From contig CM020618.1 of the NCBI GenBank assembly GCA_009829735.1, positions 40,663,030 to 40,727,029 on the forward strand: DNA of 64,000 nucleotides, given 5' to 3'. A model generated the notes under the pieces. That model was not told where the DNA came from. It was given only the letters and a program-made list of their open reading frames with translations, and ran no database searches. Source of the stretch: Pyropia yezoensis (lineage: Eukaryota > Rhodophyta > Bangiophyceae > Bangiales > Bangiaceae). A program made the position numbers and the translations under genes. This document shows positions 52,337-62,900 of the stretch, piece after piece; the stretch's first letter is position 1, and every line of letters begins with the position of its first letter.

Positions 52337-52507
52337 AAGGGGGGGCGGAGACCGTCCGCCCCTGGGAGGGGGACTGGGGGGGAGGACGGGGGGGGGGGGG
52401 GACGGGAGGGGGGTGCGGGAGGAGCAGGATGCCCGTCTGCCTCTGCGCGGGGCCCAGCGTCGCCGCACCACCTGCCCGTGCTGGGCGAACAAAAAACAAT
52501 TAATAAA

Positions 52508-54360
52508 AAAAATGGAAGACGAAGAACAGGAACGGTGGCAAGAGGTTAAGGCGTCGTCATGAGAAAAGGGGGGGGGGGGGGGGGGCGCGCCATTACCGAC
52601 CGCGCCCCTTGGTGGCACGCGCCGCAGGTGTACCGCGCCCACGCACCGTGACGACCGGCGTAAAACACACTCGTGAGAGGGGTGTGGGGAGGGTGGGAGA
52701 GGGGTGGGCGCACGGCCGCAGAGGGGGGGAGGGGGGGGCGGAGCGCCCGCGCCTGTGAGTTGGAGTGACAAGGCTGCTCAAGTCCGCGGGGGACTTATGG
52801 TCTCGCGTGGACAAGAACGATGGGCCTGAGGGCGGGTCAACCGACCGTGCGGCAGACGAGCGGCGCCACCCCGCCCCGCGAGAGACAGTGCTTCGTGAGA
52901 GGCCAGGGGAAGGGGGGGGGCACCACAGAGAGTGGGAGTGAGGGGTACGGCACCGTACATAGGTGGATGGACCGAGTGCGATTAGCGCCAGACGGGGTCG
53001 GCAGGAAGATACAGACCTTTATTCCCACAGCGCCGGCCGGGTAAGTGTATGTCTGGTATCTAGCCACTCTCTTCCGCCCGTATCGCCGTGGCCACCAACC
53101 CCCGCACGCTCTTCCGAGGGGCGGGACTCGGCGCAGGCAGTGGAAAGTAGGGGACGGGGAGGGGGGGAGGGGGGGGGGGGGGGGGCGGCCACGCGCGCGA
53201 GGGGGCGGCGGTGTTGCGGCGGCTGCGGCGGCGGCGGCCGGCCGAGCGCGAAGCGGCGTCCACCACCAACCCCTCCACCGTTGTTCGCATCCCCCTTCCG
53301 CATCCCCGCCGCGCCCCAAACCCCCCCCCCCCCCCCCCCACAAGCGACGCGGCGCACGCCGCGCGCCCGCGTCGGTGGACCAGTCCAGGAGATGGTCATC
53401 ACCCGCGCCGCCCCCCCCCCCCCACCCTCCCACGCCGCCACTCCGTACGGCCAAACCCCCCCCACTCCCGCTCCCGCCCCCTATGTGACCGCCACCACGA
53501 ACAAACAGCCTTCTCTGCGCTCTGCGGCCACTCCCAATGATGGATTTACTGTGTGGCGGGCGCCGAGCCGCAGCACAGGAGCGCCGCGGCGGCGGTGGCG
53601 CGGTCATGGGGTGAGGCGGGGCACGTGGTGGTGGGGTGGGGGTGGGTGGATGGTGGGGACAGGACCTCCGCCCTCCCCCTTCAGGGTGGTGTTCCGCCCT
53701 CCCCCTTCAGGGTGGTGTTGTTGTTGCTCGTGCTGGCCTTGTATTTGGAAAGAGAGGTCCCACATCGATTCTTTAAGGAAATCAATGTGAGGGGGGGGGA
53801 GGTGGACGTGAGGGGGGGGGGGGGGAGCGCTGGGGGGTCTTTCGGGGAGGGGACGTCGCTGGGGGCTGCTGGGGGTGGGGGGGGAGGGGGGGGGGGGCCG
53901 CGCTGCGGGGGGTTTGGGGGGGGGGCCGTCTGGCGGCCGCTGGGGGGGGAGCGTGCGGCCCTGGGCTTGCTGTTCGGGCTTAGATCAAATACGTCATTTC
54001 TTCTCCTTCTTTGTCACGGCATCGGTGCCTATTGACTGATTAGGCCTGATTAAGCCTGACTCTCTCTGGCTCATCACGTTGGTGATGTGACTCGCTGTTT
54101 GACCCGTCACCCCATGTGTGATGCCCTTGTCTGAGAATCATGAGGCGCTCTTCGTCACGAAACGTCGTGGCCCTGGTCCTCGCTTCCGTCCCTCGATGCT
54201 GCCCGTGTCCCGACCTCGTCTTTCGCGTCCCCCCCTCCCGCCGGCTACTGCCGCCCCCCCCGGCGACCACGTTCCTCCGCCGGCGATGCAGCTGCTGTAG
54301 CTTCCGCCGCGCTTCGCCGGCGACGGCCGCCCCCGCCGGCAACCGTCGTCGTCACGGCGG
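52508..54360. other. Low-complexity intergenic region
   Basis: Long G runs (52568-52585, 53160-53185, 53810-53920) and C runs (53320-53340, 53410-53425) break all frames. A 26-bp unit (CCGCCCTCCCCCTTCAGGGT and six more bases) is duplicated exactly in tandem at 53668-53719. A helical or enzymatic domain is not visible in any frame. Confidence 0.4.
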
Positions 54361-54946
54361 ATGCGGCGGCGGTGGCGGCGTGGCGGCGGGGCTCGACGCC
54401 GCCGCCACGGCGGCGGCGCGCGGAAGGGCCGTCGCCGAGGATGCCGAGGCGGCGACTGCCGCTGCCAAAGTGGCCGATGCGGCGTCGGCGACGGCGGGTG
54501 ACCTGAGAAGCGGTGGCTGCGCATGCGGTGTCAACGCCGGCGTCGGCCGCCGCGGTGGCCGACAATGTTGCTGCCGCCGTCGCCTCCGTGCACGGCCACC
54601 TCGACCCCGCCGCCGAGATACTCGCCGCCAACGACGTGGCGCGCCACGCCGCGACGGGGGTCGGGGAGGTGGCGTCGGCGCTGACGGCAATTGTGAGCGA
54701 CGCGGCGGTGGTGTTCGACGCGGCAACCGCGGGCGCGGCGGCCCCGTCGGCGGTGGCGGTCGCGGCGGCAAGTGGGAGATGCGGCCGCCGCGTCGTTGCG
54801 AGAGGTCGGCGCAACCGCCGCGGAGGCAGACGCCGACGCGGCCGCCGTCAACAGCATGGGGGTGGACCTGCGTGAGGCCATGGCGGCCGTCGGTGCCGAC
54901 GCGGCGGCCGCTGCCGCCGACGCGGCCTCTCGGTGGACGGCGTGAG
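54361..54946 (+). pseudogene. Broken Ala-rich coiled-coil coding remnant
   Basis: Three successive + frames carry the same kind of Ala/Val/Asp/Glu helical sequence: LDAAATAAARGRAVAEDAEA (from about 54391), then AAAVADNVAAAVASVHGHLD and following (54530-54770), then LREVGATAAEADADAAAVNS and SMGVDLREAMAAVGADAAA to a TGA at 54944-54946. Codons follow a GNN/GCN pattern in each section and the other frames do not, which suggests real coding with two frameshifts or unseen introns. There are no recognisable domains. LEA-like or apolipoprotein-like repeats are one possibility. Confidence 0.35.
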
Positions 54947-56100
54947 GAGGGCGGCTCTAGCGGCGGCGATGGCGGCGGTGCGGGGTGGCGGTGGCACCTT
55001 CGGAGGCGCCGCCCAGTGCGTGCCGTGAGCTCGCCCCCCCACCCCCTCAGGGGCTCCCCCAGTGGTGTCGGCGGGCGTTGGCGGCGTCGCGGCCGGCGGA
55101 GGATAAGTTGGGGGGGCGGCCTGCGGCCACGGCGGCCGCCTCTGCGGCGGGCGGCGACGGCGCCCAAGGCCCGGACGGGAGCGCTCGGGAGGGGGGGGGG
55201 CGGCGGGGGGGCGGCTGTCGCACGTCGACACGGCTGCCACCGCTATCGGAGCAGCGCGGTAACCGTGACTGTAAAGAGAGGTGGTGTAGGGGGGGCGGAG
55301 CGCGGCGCACCGGTTGTGGCTGCCGCGGGCTTCTGCCGTCAAGCTTGGAGACCCTCTCTTTTCTTTGTTCCCCAACGCCAGCATCGTTGGCGGCTTGCGG
55401 TGGGAGGCGGCCGCAGCTGTCGCTGGGGTAGTGACCGTCTTCGGCGCCGGCGGCTGCCTTCTGGCTGCAGCGGCCGCTGGCGCGGGCAACAGCTGGTGTG
55501 GGAGGCGGCTGCCGGCGAGGCGGGGCGCCGCTGACGGGGGGTTGGGATGCTGGTGCGGCTGCCGGCGGGTGCGGGTGGCGTCTCGCGCGCTGGGCCCCCC
55601 GCTGGCAAGCCGGGGCGGCCAATGGCTGGCCAGCTCGGACGCTGGCGGGTGGGGGAGGCTGCCTGCGGGGGTTGGAGGAGGCTGCCTGCGGGCTGGTTCG
55701 GGCTCTGGAGCGCGGGGACGCTGGTTAGCTCGCGGGGGCGGCCGCGTGCTGGCTTCGACGGCCACCGGCGCGCTGACGGCGCCCTGGCTAGCTGCAGCGG
55801 CCACTGGTGGGCGAAGGCCGCGGCCGGCACGTTGGGCGGGATGGCGGCTGGGCGGCGCAGCTGCTGGATGGCCAGGTCGGCGGCTGGCGGGCAAGGGCGG
55901 CTGCATGTAGGCTGGCGCGGTCATTGGGGCGTGGGAGCCGCGGCTAGCTCACGGGCGGCCGCTAGATCGCTTGGGCGCCATCCGCCAGGCGGGTGCGGCC
56001 GCTGGCGCGCGGGCTCCGCCGCTGGCTGACTGGCGCGGCTGCCGGTGCGCGTGAGTGGCTGCTTGCTGCCGGGTGCGGCCGTAGCCCGGCCGGAACGGGG
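54947..56100. repeat. GC-rich repetitive block with GCTGGCGGGC-like motifs
   Basis: From about 55400 the sequence is a degenerate array of GCTGGC, GGCGGCTGCCGGCG and GCGGGC motifs, similar in style to the block at 25680-27390. All frames are largely open and none has natural composition. The first part (54947-55400) shows the same features with G runs near 55190-55210. Confidence 0.5.
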
Positions 56101-57604
56101 CGGCGCAGCAACCTGTCGGCCGTGGAGAACGTGAACATGGGGTGGAAGTTCATCCAGCAGATGCAGCAGCGCAGCTGCTTTCCATTTTACGGCCGGCAGC
56201 GCGTGCCAAAGCCGGGGGCGCGACGGGGTGGGGGACCGGCGGCAGCTGGCAGCGGCCAGGAGACACCAACGGCATGAGACGGTCCAACACCGCGCCTCTC
56301 ATGTCCCGCGTGTGCCCCCGGCTGGCTGGAACTGCCAACCGCTCCTCCCCGACAAGCCGCTCGCGGGTTTTTGTCGGGTGTTCAGTATTGCCGGGTGCTA
56401 ACTCCAGTTATTGGACGGCGCTCTGTTTCGCGCTTGGCGTAGTATGGTCCGTTGCAGAAAAAAGATACATCGAGGTTTTTCTCTGCTCGGGCCCGGGCAG
56501 GACATCGGCCGTGACGGGGTCCACGGCCGCTATGCTGACAGAAGGATCATAGAGGTCCTTGCGAACTAATGAGGTCCTTGGGTCTCCTGGTTTGTGTACC
56601 GCTCTGAGGGACACCCTGAGTGGACCAGATGCTGACGAACCTGAAATGGGGCCTTTCTTTTCGCATTGATTTGCACTGCTCGGGGGCTGATTCGGGCCCA
56701 TGTGCTAATTGAGGCTTGGAAGGGGGGTAGTCGAGATAGGGGAGCTTCGCGGGGACAGCTGGAGGGCACTTTTTTCAGATTCTTTTTTCGCTCGCGAGAC
56801 CTCGTGTATAAAATCGTCTCGCGAGAGGAAATAGTTCCAACCAATGCGCTCGTGTGATTGGTCGATGAGCAAGACTGGTGCTCATGCGTTAGTCATGCTT
56901 CGAGACCGTTAGCGTGCGCCCCGACGGTCCCCGATGAGGAAGCGGAGAGCGCCTCTCTCGCCTTCTGGTTCCCTCTCTTCGTCCTGCCCCTCCCGCCAGC
57001 CAGTGCCAAGCAACCCCTTCCACCCTTACCTCCCGCCTGGCACGACAGGTCCATTGTTGGCGACTTTAGTGGTGCCAGCCTCGGTGCATCCAACGTGGCT
57101 CGGGGGATGGGGGGACGGGGTAACCAGGGAGAAGGTGCCGCCAGCCTCAACGTTAGATGAGCTGTGGTGGGCGTGCCAGGGTGAGGAAAACGCACCCCGG
57201 GCGTGTGGGCGAGGCGGGGGGAGGGGGATGATAATGGGAGGCAGACGGGAGGGAAAAAAAAAAAAGCGGAACGCGACGGTCTGCATGGCTCTTGTGGTCT
57301 AGGGCCGGGGCGCAAAAGAAAATAGGGAAAAGAAGCGCCTGTTCTCTTTTGCGCGGGGATGCGAGAGAGGGGGTAGTCTGCATGCATTGTGCGTTGCTCC
57401 GCCGCGCCCCACACTCCCGCCACCGATTTCCAGCACGAGACATTCTGGGATACCTTGCCTGGCTATGACATCGTCGACAAGGCACCCATGACCGCCCTCC
57501 TTTACTATAAAAAAACAATCGTGCCGACGCCGGCGATTCACCCAGCGCTGGCGGCATCACCGCCCCTAACAACCCCACCAGCACCACCGCCACCACCTAC
57601 GCTT
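56101..57604. other. Intergenic with one promoter-like cluster
   Basis: A TATAAAA (56807-56813) is flanked by CTCGCGAGA (56791-56799) and TCTCGCGAGA (56817-56826). An ORF of 100 codons (56858-57160) follows 45 bp later, with an acidic N-terminal part and Pro-rich centre, but I see no domain. Otherwise I recognise nothing. The left end of element 2 (-) is at 57610. Confidence 0.35.
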
Positions 57605-57609
57605 CCCAT
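57605..57609. repeat. Presumed target-site duplication of element 2 (CCCAT)
   Basis: The five bases next to the outer end of the LTR. The partner copy should lie beyond the 5' LTR of element 2, outside the window. Confidence 0.4.
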
Positions 57610-58254
57610 TGTAGCGTAATGGAACCCAGGTTCCCGGAACCACAAACCACAAACACACACACAGAGACCACAGTCCGGAGTCCAGGAAGGAACAGGTAAG
57701 AGCCCTTGCTGATCCACTCGCCCGCCACGATACGAGGCAAAGGTAAACAGGACAAAAGCCCGAGGGAGAAGGAACCCAAAGCACTGTTGATTTTACAAGA
57801 TGGCCCCGGGGAGAACCCCGGAGCACCCCTCAAGAACCTCCCCCCCTGGCCCCTCCAGGGGCCCAGAACGAGGCCCCCAGAGGGCGCCCCCAGCGGGCCA
57901 AGTGCCAGCAAGGCACTGGCCGCTCACCGGGCCAACACACGAAAAGCAAGCGAAATCCCCCCACACACAAATGTCAATCCCCAAAAAAAACCCAGTGGGA
58001 AAAAGGGGAAAGACACGAAATCACGCAAGGAAAACAAATGCGAAAAATCAAACAAATAACCCGAAGGTCAGTATGCCCCAACCCGGCAAGTCCTCCGCTC
58101 CGGGGGGACCAATCAGGGCACCGGGCGTGTCGCCACTGCCCCGGGCCACCGATGCAAGGATCCCAAGCCAGCGCGTGGTTCCACGTAACGCTGCCAGCCG
58201 GGTCCCAAGTCAGCCTCCCGGGTCCCAACGGTACCTGAGGGCCACAACGCCACA
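57610..58254 (-). repeat. 3' LTR of Ty3-type element 2
   Basis: On the minus strand this 645-bp LTR starts TGTGGCGTTGTGG (at 58254) and ends GCTACA (at 57610). It matches the solo LTR at 3099-3742 along its full length. Just inside its start, the minus strand reads GTGAGGGGGCCA, a plausible polypurine tract (58255-58266). The lower edge borders unrelated sequence, so this is the outer, 3' end of element 2. Confidence 0.93.
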
Positions 58255-59916
58255 TGGCCCCCTCACTAGGGCCGAGCGTCCCGCCGGCCAACAGGGAAAC
58301 CGGGGAGAGGGACTGGAAAGGGTCCGACAGGGTTGCACCAGGGTCACAACGAACGGGACGTGGGGCCAGTGTCTGCAGACAGGGTCCCCCCCGACAAGTG
58401 TCTCGAGGCAGAGGGTCCCGGGCAGACTGACCAGGGCGGTACGGGAGGGACCGAGGGCCACGCACAGGGTAACTAGGGGGGTGTGGCGCAGCCCGCGCCG
58501 GCCGCCCGCCTGCATTCCCTCTCCCCTCGCCCTCCCCATGTGGCGCTCGGCCCATGGGGTGGGTGAGCTGGCGTCGGGATGCGGACGGGGGCCGGCGGCA
58601 CACGGGCGCAGCCTGGGTTCCGTCGGAGTGGGGGCCCAGGGATAAGAGGGCCCTCACGGGCTCCCTCGTTCCCCGCGACCGGGACCCCAACGCACCATCT
58701 TCCCCGCTACGCTTCCCCGTGGGCTCCTCAATCGTTCCCTCTACCCGTTCCCCTTTCCAACGTTCCCACGCACCCGTTCCCCCTGGTACCCCACTTTCCC
58801 TTATTGTGTCCCGTTACCCCGTCCCATGGAGCCCGGCCGCGCCGCGACGAGCGCGTCGGCTGGCAAGGGCTCGACGGTTCCTGGCGGTCCCAGCGTGCCA
58901 GTGGGTGCGGCGGTACCTGGGGCCCAGGGCGGTCCCATCGTTCAAGGCGCAGCGGGTCAAGGGGCTCCCGGCGGTCAAGGCGTACCGGTTGCAGGGCCAG
59001 GTGGGAACAACATGGACCAAGAGGAACGTGGTCCGGGACAGTCGTACGCGTTGGTAGAGCTGCCGAGATGGATCCCGAACGTGTCGGCCCCGATACGGGC
59101 ATGGGCCACGAGCGGACCAACGGGAGCAAGACGGACAGGGTGCCCATGGGCTCCAGTACCAAGGTGACGGTACCAACGGGCAACGGCCAAGAGATCCCAC
59201 CCCGTACGGCGAGAGCGTCAAGCGCCAACGGGCTCGCCGGGCCTCAAGGACCATCGCGGGAACAACGGGCAACAAGGTCACTATGGACCACGGGATCAAG
59301 GAGTCAACTAGTACAACGGGACCACGAGGACCAAGTCAGGGCAACGTTGGACAAGGTACAAGGGGCACAAGATACCAAGGGGCAACCGATGTGACCTCGG
59401 CAGGCACGTCGCACACGGCACCCGCCGCGAGGCAAGGCACACTGGGCCCCAACGTAGGATGGGCACCGACCGGCAAGAGGGCACCGTCGGGGTCAGCACG
59501 GACCCACGCGAAGGTCACGGGGGGGGTACCCATCGCACCAGCCACCACCGAGGAGGGCGTACAAGGTCGTATGGGGTCGTGGGGGGGAGAGGCGAGAGTG
59601 GGATTTGGTGTAAGCAACAACGGCGTTGCAACACCAGATAGTAATAAATTCTTGATCCCTCAATCTTGCAACACCTCTAATCCGCTCCCACGCCCGGGGA
59701 AGAAGATGCGACTTAGCCGATTTCGATGCCGGGGAACACGATGGTCGCCACGACGGTGACAACAAAGTAGCCCCCCATGAAAAAATCTTTGCCGGAACTA
59801 AATGTCGCCCTTGATGCCCCGAGTCGAACCACCAACCTGCCCACCTGCTCGAGTATCTGGACCAGCCCTTGGCCATGGGGACCCACTGGACCGAGTAAAG
59901 GGTGCCTGGCCCAAGG
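58255..59916 (+). other. Long 3' region of element 2 between pol and LTR, with degenerate antisense frames
   Basis: About 1.66 kb separates the pol stop from the 3' LTR. On the strand opposite pol, three overlapping frames (58579-59394, 58826-59167, 59283-59759) have Gly/Gln/Thr-rich but natural-looking composition: for example ATSASAGKGSTVPGG, then MDQEERGPGQSYALVELPRW, then GATDVTSAGTSHTAPAARQG. They could be one decayed antisense ORF with frameshifts, in the same position as the antisense ORFs of elements 1 and 3. I see no clear sequence similarity to those, so this is inference from position. Confidence 0.4.
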
Positions 59917-62900
59917 TTAGCAACGGGGCCACAGATCCGCACCCGGTGTAAGGTTCCAGGGCCACACAGCATAGATAGCCTTAAAGGGTTCCAGTAGTGC
60001 CACGGCCTCTTCCTCCCGCAGTGGGGGCTCGGTACCAACACGTTCACAGTACTGAACAACCTTAGCCCTGTCGAACTTATGGCACGGTTCCCATGTGTCC
60101 TCGGAATCGGCGTACCCCCACCAGCGGACCAGGAGCCATAGGTTCCCATCACTGTCCCGGTCGTGGCCCACAAAACGTTCCCAGACAAAAGGGGTGCCTG
60201 AGTCTTCGTAGTCCATAGGTACCACCGGGTCTTGTGGCCCGTGTAAACGGGACGTGGAGTCAGTGTGTCCAGCAGGCGTGGGTGCCCGGGCCACATGGCC
60301 ACTGCTTACCCTGTCACGGATCCCTTCAACCAGAACCGTGAATGTGTGCCCGTCCCGGTCCACGATACGATAGGGACCCTTGACCTTCTGGTCCAACTTC
60401 TGCCGGCTATCATCATTGGTATCCACGTAGACCCAGTCCCCGATACGTAGGGCCTCGTTGACCGGAGTGACCCGCTTGTCGTACCCTCTCTTGTACCGTT
60501 TCTGTGCCAGGTCCAGGTTCTTACGGACCGTAAAGGCCAGATTTCTTAGATGGGCCCGTCTCGCCTCTCGGACCTGTCGCGCGGTACCAGTGAACTCCTT
60601 AGGGTACGGGGAGCCAGGGAGCTTGTCCAGGGCAAAGGTGCGGACCCGGTCAGGGATCACAAACTCAAACGGGGCCACACCGGTACTCTGTTGGGGCCTC
60701 GTGTTATAGGCAACCGTGAGCACGGAAACCAACTCGTCCCAATGGTCCTGGTGGTCCTCAACGTACGTGCGGAGCTGGGCCACTATGGTACGATTAAACC
60801 GTTCCACCTGTCCTTGGGTCTGGGGATGGTACGTGGTGGAGGTAACATGCTTGATCCCAAGGAGCCCGCAAACGCCACGGAAGTATGTGGACGCTAACTG
60901 GGGCCCATTGTCCGTTAGTAGGGTCTCCGGGGGACCATAGGAAGCCACCCACGTATCCAGAAAGGCCGAGGCCACCACTGCCGCGTCCTGGCTGCCAAGG
61001 GGAACCACTCGGGTCAGCTTAGTAAACCGGTCCACAATAACAAGAAGGTACCGGTTCCTGCTGACGGTCCAGGGTAAGGGGCCCAAGAGGTCAAGGCACA
61101 CGTCCTTGAAGGGCTCCGTTGCGGGGAACAGCTTGAGCGGGTTGGTCCGCCGTCTCCCTTGGACCCTGCCCTTGGAACACGAGGTACAGTTGGAAACAAA
61201 GGCGTGCACATCTGCCACCATAGACTCCCAGTAAAATACCCGCCTCATAGAGGTGTACATCTTGTTCATGCCTGGGTGCCCTGCGTGTCCCGGTTCATGT
61301 TCCAAGCTCAGTACCTCTTGTTGTAGGGCCTTGGGGACCACGATCTGGACCGCTCGGTCAAGAGGAGCCAATCGTACCAGTAACCCTTCCGGCGTTTCCC
61401 CGTACCTTGAGTTCACGTTCTGGTCCATCTCTTTCCGTAGTTCCTGGCAACGCTGGTCCTGACCTTGGGCCTTGAGGATCCTGTCCACTGTCAGAGGAGG
61501 GTACCGTGTGCCTGTCTTAAAGTTTGGCCGGGTCCAACCAGTGACAAAGTTAGCCAAGGTCAACAGCGAGGGTATCTCGTCAGGTATAGGGCCCCTGTCG
61601 TATCCCGTGGTATCCAAGCGTGACATAAAGTCCGCTGCGTGATGATGTTGCCCGGGACGGGACTCAACGGTATACTGGAACTCTGCCAGCCGAAGGCGCC
61701 AGCGGGCCAAACGTCCATGGGCCCCGTCCATATGTAACATCCACTTCAGGGCCGTATGGTCCGTTCGAACCACAAAGCGTGTCCCTTCAAGGTACGGTCG
61801 TAACAGAAACAGAGCCCAAACAACAGCAAGACACTCACGTTCCGTGGTCCTGTAGTTACACTCAGCCGGGGTCAGCACACGGCTCCAGTAACCCACGGGC
61901 TTGTAGGCCCCGTCCCCTTGGTCCTGTAGCAAAACGCACCCAATCTGGGTAGCGCTAGCATCCGTATCCACGATGTACTGACCCGTGCGTCTCGGAAGAG
62001 CCAGAACGGGAGTATGGGTCAGACGGTACTTGAGCTCCTCAAAAGCGTCCGTCTGGGCCGGGGTAAACTGTGGTAACGGGTCTGGGACCTTGGTACTGGT
62101 CATGGCCAATAGGGGTCGGGCTACCTTGGCGTAGTCCTTGAAAAAGCGCCGGTACACATTGCACATCCCTAGGAAACTGCGAAGGTCCTTCTTGGTCCTT
62201 GGGGTCTTAGCTTCCCGGAGCCCAACCAGGTTCTTCTCGTTCACACGGAGTTGACCCTTACCAACAATGTGCCCGAGGTACTCAACCTCATCCTGGAACA
62301 AAAAGCACTTGGTAGCCTTGAGGGAAACACCGGCCCTAGCCAGTAACCCAAAGATCTCTTCCAGATGGGCCAGGTGTTCCTTATGGTCCTTGGAGAACAC
62401 AATGATGTCATCCAGGTACACAAGGCACGTCTTCCACTTAACCCCAGACAGGATCATATCAATGGCCCTCTGGAACGTAGCCGGGGCGTTGGTAAGACCA
62501 AATGGGAGCCGGATGTATCGGAAGGTTCCTTCGTGACAAGTAAACGTAGTCTTGTCTTGGTCCTCAGGAGCCACAGGGATCTGCCAGTAACCACAGTTGG
62601 CGTCCAGCATGGAGAACACGGTAGCCTCTCCCAGGAAATCGATACAATCGTCCATGCGCGGTAACGGGTAGGTATCCTCAACCGTGACCTCGTTCAAGCG
62701 CCGGTAATCCACACAGAACCTAGGGGTACCATCGGCCTTCGGGACCAACACAACCGGAAAGGACCACTCAGCCTGGGACGGTTCAATAACCCCGAGCCGG
62801 GTCTGCTTTTCCACTTGTTCCTTGATGAGGTCCCGTTGATGGAGCCCGGTACGGTACGGTTGGGACCGAATGGGTTTGGCCCCTTCCTTGAGGGTAATCC

